Origin: Sulfuricurvum sp.
GTDB taxonomy: Bacteria; Campylobacterota; Campylobacteria; Campylobacterales; Sulfurimonadaceae
Assembly (NCBI RefSeq): GCF_023229695.1
Contig: NZ_JALNYS010000010.1
Location: 72,719-136,718, forward strand
Reading direction: 5' to 3'
DNA: 64,000 bases
A program made the position numbers and the translations under genes. Below the pieces are notes generated by a model. The model did not search any database, was not told the DNA's origin, and worked only from the letters and a program-made list of their open reading frames with translations. Positions 9,061-17,767 of this stretch are shown here, piece after piece (position 1 is the stretch's first letter; every line of letters starts with the position of its first letter).

Positions 9061-9074
9061 GGATTATTTAATCC
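9061..9074. promoter_or_regulatory. Perfect palindrome GGATTA-TT-TAATCC, candidate operator
   Basis: A 6-bp inverted repeat with a 2-bp spacer lies 10 bp upstream of the putative tolC -10 box, in the gap between the divergent adaptor and tolC genes. Position suggests control of the efflux system; no regulator gene is adjacent. Confidence 0.4.
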
Positions 9075-9083
9075 GTTCAAGAC

Positions 9084-9089
9084 TATAAT
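9084..9089 (+). promoter_or_regulatory. Putative -10 box of the tolC-like gene
   Basis: TATAAT, 51 bp before the start codon, preceded by T/A-rich sequence without a clear -35 box, as is usual for Campylobacterota sigma-70 promoters. Confidence 0.5.
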
Positions 9090-9139
9090 TTTTTCAAAAA
9101 TGTGCAGATAACAACGGCACACAATTCCAAGGAGGTAGG

Positions 9140-10435
9140 ATGAAACCGCTCTTTTTTTTACTCTCTCCCGTGTTGCTATGGGGAGAGAGTTATCAGGAGG
9201 TGATCCGTTCCTGCGATAATTCTTTACTCCTCAAAAGTGCCGATCAGCTCACCGACAGTGCCCGGGAATACTACCGTGCCGCCGAAGGGAAAAATCTTCC
9301 GACGATCGATCTGCGCCTCTCTGCCGCAAAACTCTACACCACCCCGACGATGACCTTTAAAATGCCGCCGCTCTATACCCCCATGCAAGCGCCCGTAGCG
9401 ACCAAAGAGCATGTGGAGGGGGAAGTGATCCTCACCTATCCCCTCTTCAGCGGCTTTGCCATCCGCGCATCCATCGACAAGGCCCGCCTGACCCACGAAA
9501 AACTATTCTTGCAAGCCGCCGATGCCAAACGCAACCTCTACATCGACGCCACCCGCCTCTACAGCTCCATCGCTGCGGCCGATGCGATCATCGAAGCCCA
9601 AACCGAGGCGAAAAAAGCGATCACAGACTCCTATGAAAAAGCCAAAGGGCTTTATGAGCAGGGGCTTCTCGCCCCCGCCGGGCTTTATACCATCGAAGCA
9701 AAACGCTACGCAATCGAGGCAGAGCTCTTTGATACCCAAAATAAAAAAGCGCAGGCACTCAACCATCTCACCTATCTCACCGGTATAACCCTCACGGGTG
9801 CCCTCATAGCGACCGATACGCTGAGGGTACCCGCACGCGACGATCTGATCGCCTCAGCCCTGAGCCGGCGCGAAGATATCCTCTCTCTCGCCAAAGCGCT
9901 CAATATTGCGCAAACCGACATAGCTCTGGCAAAAAGTCGATACTATCCGACCGTTGCACTGGTCGGTTCCCTCAAACATCAGGGCAATACCCTCTCCCTG
10001 AACGGGGACGGTTTTACAAACGCCGACAAAAGCTACGCCGGGCTCAGTGCCAGTTGGAATCTCTTTAACGGGATGAGCGATCTGCATACCCTTCAGGCGG
10101 CGGAAGCGGCACAACTCGCTTCCGCCCTCACGCTGGAAGAGTATAAACAGCGTGTCAAAACCGAAATCGACAATGCCTATCTGGATCTCGAAACCCTGCA
10201 AAAACGGCTGATCAGTGCCACAATGCAGGTAAAAGCGGCCCAAGAGTATGCCCGACTGACCCAAGGGAGATTTGAAAATCAGCTCGCAAGCGCTGATGAG
10301 CTGAGCCGTGCCATCGCCGATCTCTCGGCAGCAAAAGCCGCGAACGCGAATCTGCAAAGCGAACGGTTCAATCAAAATGCGACCCTTTGGCTCAGAGGGG
10401 GATTGGAAACCTACCGTGATAATGTGCTAAAATGA
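9140..10435 (+). CDS. TolC-family outer membrane efflux protein
   Basis: A very strong ribosome site (AAGGAGG) precedes this ATG. The 431-aa protein has a signal peptide (MKPLFFLLSPVLLWG) and two repeated helical hairpins typical of the outer membrane efflux protein family. One is around residues 120-215 (…ARLYSSIAAADAIIEAQTEAKK…) and the other around 325-420 (…EIDNAYLDLETLQKRL…). Strand-forming segments lie between them (YPTVALVGSLKHQG; GLSASWNLFNG). As a trimer it would form the outer membrane channel for the divergently encoded ABC-2/HlyD system. The length is normal for the family. Confidence 0.9.
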   Translation: MKPLFFLLSPVLLWGESYQEVIRSCDNSLLLKSADQLTDSAREYYRAAEGKNLPTIDLRLSAAKLYTTPTMTFKMPPLYTPMQAPVATKEHVEGEVILTYPLFSGFAIRASIDKARLTHEKLFLQAADAKRNLYIDATRLYSSIAAADAIIEAQTEAKKAITDSYEKAKGLYEQGLLAPAGLYTIEAKRYAIEAELFDTQNKKAQALNHLTYLTGITLTGALIATDTLRVPARDDLIASALSRREDILSLAKALNIAQTDIALAKSRYYPTVALVGSLKHQGNTLSLNGDGFTNADKSYAGLSASWNLFNGMSDLHTLQAAEAAQLASALTLEEYKQRVKTEIDNAYLDLETLQKRLISATMQVKAAQEYARLTQGRFENQLASADELSRAIADLSAAKAANANLQSERFNQNATLWLRGGLETYRDNVLK

Positions 10436-10493
10436 TCAGAGCTGATGGGGTGTTGAGACTTTTCAAAGACTTTTATATGTAATACTTTTGTGA

Positions 10494-10499
10494 TATAAT
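10494..10499 (+). promoter_or_regulatory. Putative -10 box inside an inverted repeat
   Basis: TATAAT lies 21 bp before the 10520 start codon, within an imperfect palindrome with arms ACTTTTG (10484-10490) and CAAAAGT. The short leader carries GTGAGGG as ribosome site. Confidence 0.45.
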
Positions 10500-10519
10500 T
10501 TTATCAAAAGTGAGGGAAG

Positions 10520-11527
10520 ATGGATCATCCGGTTTTTGTCAAATTTCGAGATACACAAAACAATACTCTGGCCAATCTTCTGGAGGTACAGACCACGCTG
10601 ATTTTGGAAGGGTGGAAAAATCAGCCGCGTGTCAAAAATGTCCTCCTTAAACAAAAAATTGATCCCGATTTTTTTATCAAACATTTCGGTGCCCGCGTCC
10701 TCGAATATTTTATCGGAGTATTACGGCAGGAAAAACTGCCGGGACAATGCCCCGTCATCATCGTCATGCTGAAATTTTTCGGCAATCACGGGCTCGGACT
10801 CGACGACATCTATCAAATCTGTGCCGGCAAACGCAATACCGTCATCCATACCCTTCTCGCAAACGGCATCGCCCATGACGACATACTGTTTGTAACCGCC
10901 ATCGAACAGTTCGACATCAACTTTACCGGTGTTATCCAAGAGTACATCGCGTTAACGCAGGAGAAAAGATATCCGCATCACGATGAAAAACTACTCACCT
11001 GCAATCTAGATCCCATACCGACAATAGACCCTATCCTCATCAACGACTATTTTGCCGTTACCGATCCCTCTCAGGATAAAGAAAAAGTCCTCTTTCGCAT
11101 CGACGATGCCGATGACATCCTCGAATATTTCAGCGAAATGTCCGAACAGCTCTCCCTTGCCGCGCTCCATCGCAATCCGGAGCCGATTCTCTATGTCGCC
11201 GCGATTTTTTCCAAAGTCGCTTCGATTTTGCTCCACTATACCCCCTACCTCGACTCTCTGGCCGCAAGCATGAGCGAACTCTCTACGGCCATGTATCAGC
11301 ATACCGATCCTTTTATGTCACTCCTTCTCGAAATGCAAGACGGAGTGCTGAAACTCTTTGACGGTGTCAATGCCGATATGGACCGTTACATCCAGCGCTT
11401 CAGCGTCGAAAATATCGCCATGAAAAATACCCACCACATCCATGAACCGACCTCCCTGAGCATACGGCAGATCATCGAGATGTTCGCCCCTTCCGCAGCG
11501 CTAGAGGATGGGATCGATTTTTTTTAG
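10520..11527 (+). CDS. Hypothetical protein, possibly related to the C-terminus of the 46346 response regulator
   Basis: I do not recognise a named domain in this 335-aa, predominantly helical, soluble protein. Its last ~150 residues (ILYVAAIFSKVASILLHY…LSTAMYQ… ending EDGIDFF) resemble in pattern and ending the C-terminal region of the REC protein at 46346 (…FGNFSMILDNIYEFY… ending NEIEFF). They may form a shared output domain. No REC domain is visible here and the first 100 residues are distinct. It has its own promoter-like TATAAT and stands alone between tolC and the AT-rich module. Confidence 0.6.
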   Translation: MDHPVFVKFRDTQNNTLANLLEVQTTLILEGWKNQPRVKNVLLKQKIDPDFFIKHFGARVLEYFIGVLRQEKLPGQCPVIIVMLKFFGNHGLGLDDIYQICAGKRNTVIHTLLANGIAHDDILFVTAIEQFDINFTGVIQEYIALTQEKRYPHHDEKLLTCNLDPIPTIDPILINDYFAVTDPSQDKEKVLFRIDDADDILEYFSEMSEQLSLAALHRNPEPILYVAAIFSKVASILLHYTPYLDSLAASMSELSTAMYQHTDPFMSLLLEMQDGVLKLFDGVNADMDRYIQRFSVENIAMKNTHHIHEPTSLSIRQIIEMFAPSAALEDGIDFF

Positions 11528-11611
11528 GTAATGAAGCCAGTTATGAAAACCTCTCGGTACAGCTTCATATTCCACTCAAAGTGTTGGTGCCGAAAGTATC
11601 AGCGTAAAATT

Positions 11612-12103
11612 TTAACGCTCAGTTTTATAAAATCGATGATCCCTATCAAGGTAAACAACATAAAAAGTATTTTTATCAAATAACATTCGCGTAGTAGGAT
11701 GAGAATTATTATGATACTCTTCAGGGATAACAAAACCGATTACCCTAACGAGATTTTCTAAATGGAATCGCGCCCATTCAGCTTGATGTGGAATATGTTT
11801 AGGCTGTGTAAAATCACTATTTACTGGAAATGAACCATATATTTCAAGAACATGAAATGAACCTACATTCTGTTTTGTCCAAAATTCTAAAGATTCCTTA
11901 GAATAATTTTTCATTTTTTCAAGTAATTTTATTAACTCAAAATGTTCCCAATCTTCAAAATTCTGACTTATGCCATCTTGTACATCAAAATAGCTAAAGT
12001 TAAATTTGCATCTTTTCGTCAAATCATTGCTTGAATCTACTAATGAAATAATTGGGATTGAAGCTAAAAACCCTTCTTTTCTATGATTTTTAAATTTTCC
12101 CAT
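11612..12103 (-). CDS. Uncharacterised partner protein of the AAA ATPase module
   Basis: This 163-aa protein has no recognised family. It is soluble, rich in aromatic and charged residues, and ends with a compact conserved-looking block (FYVVYLDRDHRFYK) that could be a catalytic strand-turn (Asp-Arg-Asp-His). Its ATG follows the ATPase stop codon by a single nucleotide, so the pair is almost certainly co-translated. The DNA is visibly more AT-rich than the flanks, suggesting horizontal acquisition. By analogy with two-gene ATPase/effector defence pairs it could be the effector, but that is inference only. Confidence 0.6.
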   Translation of the reverse strand: MGKFKNHRKEGFLASIPIISLVDSSNDLTKRCKFNFSYFDVQDGISQNFEDWEHFELIKLLEKMKNYSKESLEFWTKQNVGSFHVLEIYGSFPVNSDFTQPKHIPHQAEWARFHLENLVRVIGFVIPEEYHNNSHPTTRMLFDKNTFYVVYLDRDHRFYKTER

Positions 12104-12104
12104 T

Positions 12105-13244
12105 TTATGCCGTCAATTTTGGTTTTCCGCCAATTTTACCGGCTTTATATATAGGAGTAATAGGTCGATCATTACGAAGAATATCACCCGGAATTTCATC
12201 TAGCCGATACAAAAAGCTTTCGTTATCTTCTTTATTGACTAATACAACTCGATATTTCCCCAGCTTATCCATAATATCCGTATTATGTGTTGTAAAAATC
12301 AATTGTGCGTTCTTAACATTTTTCACTGGATCATCAAAAAAGTCAACAAGCATAGGCAAAATATCAGGATGTAAATTAATATCGAATTCATCCAATATTA
12401 ATGTTCGACCATGCCTAAGAGCAATGGCATAATTTCCTAACTGTAAATAAAGTGATTTGGTACCACTCGATTGTTCATAAAAAGTTAATATTTTTGAGTC
12501 ACTGCTATTATTCCTAAAATAAAAAATTGGAAAATATACAATATTCCCGGTATCATCTTGTCTGTCTAATATTTTTATATTATCAATACCTGTATCAGAT
12601 TGCTTTAATACTTTAATAACAAACTCAAAAATATCCTGATTATCATAATAGAATTTGGAGATTGTATCATGGTCATGTAATGGTTGTTCATTTCGACCAA
12701 AGGGACTAACATTTGTTTTAATTGATTGGAAAAGTTGAGCCAACGGTTTAATACAATTAATTTCATACTGCAAAGCCATACTTATTATAGAAACATTACT
12801 TCTAATTTTTATAGTTTTTAATTCATCAAATTCACTAATTGTGCTAATAGTATTTTTTTCTCTCTGTATTATTTGAACATCTCGCTTTTGTTTTCTCGAT
12901 ATTTTTTCCGAAATAACTTCATCTTCTGTAAGAATTAGTTCATATGAATATTCAATATTATCTTGCAAAAAAGCTATAAATATCTCGATGGGAGCATCAC
13001 AACGAAAAAAACTTCTAATTAAAATTTTTTCCTCTGGTTTAATCTCACTAAATGAGTTAAGAACAAACGATTGAATAAATTGGAGTAATTTTAAAACATT
13101 TGTCTTTCCTGATGCATTTGCACCTTTGATAGCAAGAACATTAAAAGCGACATTTTGTCCTGTCTTTTGATCATTTGAACGCAAATTAATTTCAAACCCT
13201 TCTTTAAAAGAATAGAAGTTTTTAGCACCAAATTCTAAAATCAT
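12105..13244 (-). CDS. AAA_15/AAA_21-type ATPase (ABC-like), putative defence protein
   Basis: This 379-aa protein starts with a typical SMC/OLD-like strand (MILEFGAKNFYSFKEGFEINL). Its motifs are Walker A GANASGKTN near residue 42, a signature-like SSGTKSLYL, Walker B RTLILDEFDINLHP and an H-loop-like FTTHNTDIMD. No TOPRIM domain follows, so it is not a full OLD nuclease. Such stand-alone ATPases commonly occur in phage-defence or abortive-infection pairs. The gene is AT-rich and forms a two-gene unit with the 163-aa protein. AGGGAAA serves as ribosome site. I infer, but cannot show, a defence role. Confidence 0.8.
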   Translation of the reverse strand: MILEFGAKNFYSFKEGFEINLRSNDQKTGQNVAFNVLAIKGANASGKTNVLKLLQFIQSFVLNSFSEIKPEEKILIRSFFRCDAPIEIFIAFLQDNIEYSYELILTEDEVISEKISRKQKRDVQIIQREKNTISTISEFDELKTIKIRSNVSIISMALQYEINCIKPLAQLFQSIKTNVSPFGRNEQPLHDHDTISKFYYDNQDIFEFVIKVLKQSDTGIDNIKILDRQDDTGNIVYFPIFYFRNNSSDSKILTFYEQSSGTKSLYLQLGNYAIALRHGRTLILDEFDINLHPDILPMLVDFFDDPVKNVKNAQLIFTTHNTDIMDKLGKYRVVLVNKEDNESFLYRLDEIPGDILRNDRPITPIYKAGKIGGKPKLTA

Positions 13245-13368
13245 TCTGTTTCCCTATATTGTCAATATTTTTTACTTTTTATTGTAAAAATAATACTCTT
13301 ATTTAAATAATATGTCAAATATGACAAAAATTACGTTTTAAAATAACAAACAATGACTTCACTAAAAT

Positions 13369-13490
13369 TCACCCCTCCCCTTTATCAACTCTCCCCCGCA
13401 TCTTCTTAATATTCCCGTGCATCGTCATGACGCTTTTGATCAGTTTCCGGAGCCTCGTCTTTGTTCTCTTCCTCACTTCTCGATTCCTGA
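13369..13490 (-). pseudogene. Decayed partial copy of the arfB 3' end
   Basis: The segment matches the 3' part of arfB at 16338-16530 in the same order and orientation (CACCCCTCCCCTTT, TCAACTCTCCCCCGCATCT, ATGACGCTTTTGATCAGTT, TTGTTCTCTTCCT). It has substitutions and an internal deletion of roughly 70 bp. It lies in the 330-bp gap upstream of the PAS/HD-GYP gene, and the intact arfB lies just beyond that gene, so the sensor gene sits between a relic and its source. The rest of the gap is AT-rich with no gene. Confidence 0.75.
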
Positions 13491-13523
13491 GAAGCCGGTT
13501 AACGCTTCATTCAAACAACATGA

Positions 13524-13529
13524 TATAAT
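13524..13529 (+). promoter_or_regulatory. Putative -10 box of the PAS/HD-GYP gene
   Basis: TATAAT preceded by TGA, 46 bp before the start codon; AGGGG serves as ribosome site closer to the ATG. Confidence 0.45.
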
Positions 13530-13574
13530 AGTTGCGAACATAATGATTTTTTTTATTGTGCAAGGGGCATCCTA

Positions 13575-16325
13575 ATGACACAAACCATCGATATCCTAAA
13601 GAAAGAGCTCGAAACGACGCAGCGTGCACTGGCCGAATCCACAAAAGATCGCCTCCTCAGAGAGGCTGAAGTGAATCGGCTAACCGAAGAGTTGCTCAAA
13701 ACGCGTCATCAGATCGAATATGCCGAACAAGAGTGGATTGCCGCGTTGGACGTGGTGGAAGATTTGATCTTTATCCACGACAAAGATTTCCGCATCCTGA
13801 GGTGCAACCGCGCTTATCAACACTACGCCTCCCTCCCTTTCAAACACATCATCGGCCAACCCTATTTTGAAATTTTCCCCAAAACCCACCTCCCTTTGCC
13901 CCAGTGTCTCAATAGCATCGAGAATGAAATCCGGGGAGATGAAGATCTGATTGAGGTGAACGGTACCGATTTTCGTTCACGTTCCTATCCGATCCATAAC
14001 GAATCGGGGGAGTATCTCTATTCCGTACATATCCTCGAAGATATCACGGAACGCAAAAATTTTATCAGCGCATTGCGCGAGAGCGAGGAAAAATTTCGCA
14101 GCATCACCACTACGGCCCAAGATGCCATCCTCATGATGGACGATGCGGGGAAAATCACCTATTGGAACCACGCGGCCGAAACACTGTTCGGCTACTCCGA
14201 AGAAGAGGCCACCGGTCAACTTTTACATACGCTGATCGCCCCTGAGCGGTTTCATGCCGCCCACGATCATGCTTTCGTCCATTTCAAAAAAACGGGGCAA
14301 GGGGCGGCTGTCGGAAAGACACTCGAATTAACCGCTCTGCGAAGAGGGGGGGATGAATTTCCGATAGAGCTCTCCCTCTCATCCGTCATGAAAAACGGCC
14401 ATTGGAATGCGATCGGTATCATCCGCGATATTTCCGAACGGAAAAATGCCGAAATTCTGATTCAACGCGAACGGGACTTTTCCGAACGTTTGATTGCGAC
14501 GGCACCGGTCATTATCCTGATCCTCGATCCAAGAGGGCGTATCGTCCGGTTCAATCACTACATGGAAACACTTTCAGGCTATTCTCTTCACGAAGTTGAA
14601 GGGGAAGATTGGTTTAATACCTTTCTTCCCGAACCGGATCGGGAAAAAACAAGAGCGTTGTTTCTGGAAGCCATCGATGATATCCAGACACAGGGGAATG
14701 TTAATACGCTGATAACGAAACAGAAAGAAGAGCGGCAGATCGAATGGTATGACAAAACCCTGAAGGATGAAGAGGGGGGCACCATAGGGCTGATCGCTAT
14801 AGGGACGGATGTCACTGAGCGCATAGCGGCGCAGGAGGTGCTGAAACTGTTTCGTACCCTCCTCGACCACTCCAGCGATGCGATCGAAGTCCTTGATCCC
14901 CTGACGCTCCGGTTCGTGGATGTGAATGAGACCGCGTGCCGCGCTCTGGGATACACCCGTGAGGAGTTGCTGTCGATGAGTGTCCGTGCTATCGATCCCG
15001 CAATAACCGAGTCTCAATTGCAACAGCTGGATCATGAAGTGAAAACAGAGGGGGCCGTCTTATTTGAAACCCGCCATCGTCGCAAAGACGGTTCCGAATT
15101 TCCGGTCGAGATCAGTATGTCCCTCGTTCAAAATGCCCATGAATATCGGGTTGCTATTGTACGGGATATCACGGAACGCAAAAATGCCGAACAATCCCTC
15201 AATCGTGCCAATCAAGCCCTTAAAACCCTCTCTGCGGGAAATCTGGCACTGGTACGGGCGACCGATGAAGATGAACTGCTGAAAACGGTCACAAAGGTCA
15301 TTGTTCAAGAGGGGGGATACGCGCTGGCGGTGGTCGACTATGCCAACGAGGACCTTCAAAAGAGCATTACCCCTATGGCATGGGCAGGTTTCGAGGAGGA
15401 GCAATATTGGATAGAACATCTTAGCTGGGGCGATAACGAAGAGGGGCAGATGCCGGTTGGCAAAGCGATACGAAGCGCAAAGGTACAGCTGTGCCGAAAT
15501 ATCGCACACGAATCGGAATCTACACGCTGGAGAGAGGCCGCCTTGGCTCACGGCTATCTCTCCAGCATCGCCCTTCCCCTCTCTCATGCCGGCAAGACGT
15601 TCGGGGCTCTGAACATTTATAGCTCCGAGAACAAGGCGTTTGATGAAGAAGAGGTCCGGCTGCTGGAGGAGCTCTCCAATGACCTCGCCTACGGTATCAT
15701 CACTCTGCGTACCCGTGTGGAACATGAAAACCATTCGATCATCCTGCAACAGAGCCTTGAACAATCGATTCAGACGATCGCGGCGACCGTCGAGGCACGC
15801 GATCCCTATACCGCCGGTCATCAGCGGCGCGTGAGCGAACTGGCAACGGCTATCGCCGTAGAAATGGGCTTGCCCAAAGAACAGGTCAACGGCATCCATC
15901 TCGCCTCCATCATCCACGATCTGGGAAAAATACAGATACCATCGGAGATCCTCTCCAAACCCGGCAAACTCAACACTATCGAGTTTATGCTCATACAGAC
16001 CCACCCGCAGGCAGGATATGATATTCTCAAAGAGGTCACGTTCCCCTGGCCGATTGCCCGGATGATTCTACAGCATCACGAAAAACTCGACGGTTCGGGG
16101 TATCCGCAGGGGCTGGTGGCGGATCAGATCTTACTCGAAGCAAAAATCATCACGGTATCCGACGTCGTCGAAGCAATGTCTTCCCACCGCCCCTACCGAC
16201 CGGCGCTGGGGATTAATGCGGCGCTTGAGGAGATCAAACGGGGGAGAGGAATCGTCTATGACCCGAGCGTCGTCGATGCCTGTCTCCATCTTTTTAATGA
16301 AAAAGGGTTTCGCTTTAGCAGTTAA
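13575..16325 (+). CDS. Multi-PAS/GAF sensor with HD-GYP cyclic-di-GMP phosphodiesterase domain
   Basis: The 916-aa soluble protein begins with a coiled coil (residues 1-45), then about four PAS/PAC repeats, each closing with a DITERKN-type linker (near residues 160, 290, 410 and 540). A GAF domain (~560-715) and an HD-GYP domain (~725-900) follow. HD-GYP residues are intact: GHQRRV, IHDLGKI near 780 and GSGYPQG near 840. HD-GYP proteins hydrolyse cyclic-di-GMP to pGpG/GMP. There is no membrane segment, so it likely senses a cytoplasmic signal. It is monocistronic, with arfB convergent 13 bp downstream. The relic of arfB upstream suggests rearrangement at this locus. Confidence 0.92.
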   Translation: MTQTIDILKKELETTQRALAESTKDRLLREAEVNRLTEELLKTRHQIEYAEQEWIAALDVVEDLIFIHDKDFRILRCNRAYQHYASLPFKHIIGQPYFEIFPKTHLPLPQCLNSIENEIRGDEDLIEVNGTDFRSRSYPIHNESGEYLYSVHILEDITERKNFISALRESEEKFRSITTTAQDAILMMDDAGKITYWNHAAETLFGYSEEEATGQLLHTLIAPERFHAAHDHAFVHFKKTGQGAAVGKTLELTALRRGGDEFPIELSLSSVMKNGHWNAIGIIRDISERKNAEILIQRERDFSERLIATAPVIILILDPRGRIVRFNHYMETLSGYSLHEVEGEDWFNTFLPEPDREKTRALFLEAIDDIQTQGNVNTLITKQKEERQIEWYDKTLKDEEGGTIGLIAIGTDVTERIAAQEVLKLFRTLLDHSSDAIEVLDPLTLRFVDVNETACRALGYTREELLSMSVRAIDPAITESQLQQLDHEVKTEGAVLFETRHRRKDGSEFPVEISMSLVQNAHEYRVAIVRDITERKNAEQSLNRANQALKTLSAGNLALVRATDEDELLKTVTKVIVQEGGYALAVVDYANEDLQKSITPMAWAGFEEEQYWIEHLSWGDNEEGQMPVGKAIRSAKVQLCRNIAHESESTRWREAALAHGYLSSIALPLSHAGKTFGALNIYSSENKAFDEEEVRLLEELSNDLAYGIITLRTRVEHENHSIILQQSLEQSIQTIAATVEARDPYTAGHQRRVSELATAIAVEMGLPKEQVNGIHLASIIHDLGKIQIPSEILSKPGKLNTIEFMLIQTHPQAGYDILKEVTFPWPIARMILQHHEKLDGSGYPQGLVADQILLEAKIITVSDVVEAMSSHRPYRPALGINAALEEIKRGRGIVYDPSVVDACLHLFNEKGFRFSS

Positions 16326-16338
16326 GAGTAGACTCATT

Positions 16339-16761
16339 TCACCCCTCCCCTTTGTCAACTCTCCCCCGCATCTGCTTGATGTTCCCGTGCTTCGTCTTAC
16401 TGTCGAGGCGTCGCTTCTGAGAGTTGCGGGTCGGTTTGGTCGCTTTACGCTTTTTTTGCGTCGCCATGACGCTTTTGATCAGTTCCCTGAGCCGCTCCAG
16501 CGCCGCTTCCTTGTTCTCTTCCTGACTTCGTGATTCTTGTGATTTGATGTTGAGTATCCCCTCTTTCGTAATCCGGTGGTCGGTGAGGGACAGCAGCCGT
16601 TCTTTGTAGCGCTCCGGGAGCGATGAGGCGTTGATGTCGAAGCGCAGATGGATCGCGGTGGAGACTTTGTTGACGTTCTGCCCTCCGGCTCCCTGGGAGC
16701 GGATGGCGGATATCTCGATCTCGCCGTCGGGGATGGTGAGAGACTCGGTGATTTCCGGCAT
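16339..16761 (-). CDS. arfB: Peptidyl-tRNA hydrolase ArfB (ribosome rescue)
   Basis: This 140-aa protein has the release-factor GGQ motif in RSQGAGGQNVNKVSTAI (residues 21-37) and the basic C-terminal tail (KKRKATKPTRNSQKRRLDSK) that enters the empty mRNA channel. It hydrolyses peptidyl-tRNA on ribosomes stalled without a stop codon. The ATG at 16761 gives the normal family length. It is the last gene of the group running from the molybdenum hydroxylase, 2 bp after the YdcZ-type gene stop. A damaged copy of its 3' end lies at 13369. Confidence 0.95.
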   Translation of the reverse strand: MPEITESLTIPDGEIEISAIRSQGAGGQNVNKVSTAIHLRFDINASSLPERYKERLLSLTDHRITKEGILNIKSQESRSQEENKEAALERLRELIKSVMATQKKRKATKPTRNSQKRRLDSKTKHGNIKQMRGRVDKGEG

Positions 16762-16763
16762 GA

Positions 16764-17198
16764 TTAGCGCAAGACCAGATAGGCGCCCGAAGCGACCAGC
16801 AGCGCCCCGATCATTTTCGTGACATCCAGCGGCTGCGCCATTGCGAGGATGCCGAAATGGCCGATCACAATCGCTGCCGCCATCTGCCCGGCGATAAAAA
16901 GGGTGACCGTCGAAAGAGGGCCGATCCGGGGGAATGCCAGTGCCATCGCCGCGATAACCACTATCCCGCACACTCCCCCCACGAGGATCGAAGGGCTCAT
17001 CTGTGCCCATTCGATTTTCCCTGCCTCTCGTCCGGCTAAAAACAGATAGTACGCTATCGCCCCGACCATGACCACAGAGGCATTGACGAGAAGGATGGTT
17101 TTGAGATCGAGTTTTTGCTCCCAATGGCCGTTAAAGAGGCTTTGGAGGGACGATGCGATCCCGGCACCGAAAGCGATCAGTAGATAAAAAAGTTTCAT
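16764..17198 (-). CDS. YdcZ/DUF606 DMT-family membrane protein
   Basis: This 144-aa protein has five hydrophobic helices, beginning MKLFYLLIAFGAGIASSLQSLFNG and ending with MIGALLVASGAYLVLR. It also carries the FPRIGPLSTVTLFIAGQM motif of the DMT/YdcZ family. These are small inner membrane transporters of uncertain substrate. Its start overlaps the mocA-like gene by 4 bp, so it belongs to the molybdenum hydroxylase operon. A role in moving a substrate or product of that enzyme is possible but not shown. Confidence 0.85.
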   Translation of the reverse strand: MKLFYLLIAFGAGIASSLQSLFNGHWEQKLDLKTILLVNASVVMVGAIAYYLFLAGREAGKIEWAQMSPSILVGGVCGIVVIAAMALAFPRIGPLSTVTLFIAGQMAAAIVIGHFGILAMAQPLDVTKMIGALLVASGAYLVLR

Positions 17199-17767
17199 CG
17201 TGTCTCACTTGGAAAAAGATGGGCCAAATCGGCATCGGTATTGGCATTATACAAGATGTTCGGATCGTCGACCGGAATCATCACGGTACTCTCCCGGTGT
17301 GCTTCCAGCCACCGATCCAGCCGTTCAACCCCCGAAGAGGGAATCGTTTGTGCAAGCGCGGCGTCGATAAGTACGGGATGCCCGCTGCGCCCCTCGTATA
17401 CCGGAATAATGATCGGTGCGTCCAAAGCATCCATCCGCTTCACCAACAAAGCCGCCAGCGGCACGTCGAGGGGATGGATCAGCAGTTTTCCCTCCGAAGG
17501 GGATTTACCCAAAGCGGCGCACAGGGAGGAAAACATCCCCTTTTTTGGGGCAGGGTTCTGCACGATGCAAAGATTCTCCCTCTCCCCTACCGCCGCACGC
17601 ACCGCTTCGGCATGATAGCCGATAACGACGATAACCTGATCCGCCCCGCCGGCGAGGAGAGCCTCAATCTGATGGACGACGAGAGGAATACCCCCGATCC
17701 TATACAGCTGTTTCGGAGTTGTCGTGCGTGTCGAAGCGCCGGCGGCGAGGAGGATCGCCGTGATCAT
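17195..17767 (-). CDS. mocA: Molybdenum cofactor nucleotidyltransferase (MocA-like)
   Basis: This 190-aa nucleotidyltransferase has the MobA/MocA signature LLAAGASTRTTTPKQL at the N-terminus, IVQNPAPKKGMFSSL for nucleotide binding and HPLDVPL for metal binding. MocA converts molybdopterin to the cytosine dinucleotide form (MCD) used by xanthine dehydrogenase-family enzymes. That fits the operon, in which XdhC-like and the three hydroxylase subunits lie just upstream. The start overlaps the xdhC-like stop by 4 bp. CTP versus GTP preference is inferred from context. Confidence 0.87.
   Translation of the reverse strand: MITAILLAAGASTRTTTPKQLYRIGGIPLVVHQIEALLAGGADQVIVVIGYHAEAVRAAVGERENLCIVQNPAPKKGMFSSLCAALGKSPSEGKLLIHPLDVPLAALLVKRMDALDAPIIIPVYEGRSGHPVLIDAALAQTIPSSGVERLDRWLEAHRESTVMIPVDDPNILYNANTDADLAHLFPSETR

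Noticed and set aside
12105..13244. Calling the AAA ATPase an OLD nuclease or a known named defence system
   Set aside because: No TOPRIM domain follows the ATPase, and the 163-aa partner does not match a partner I can recognise with certainty.
15060..16004. Long minus-strand open frame (314 codons)
   Set aside because: It lies antisense to the PAS/GAF/HD-GYP gene, has no recognisable domain or ribosome site and reflects codon bias of the real gene.
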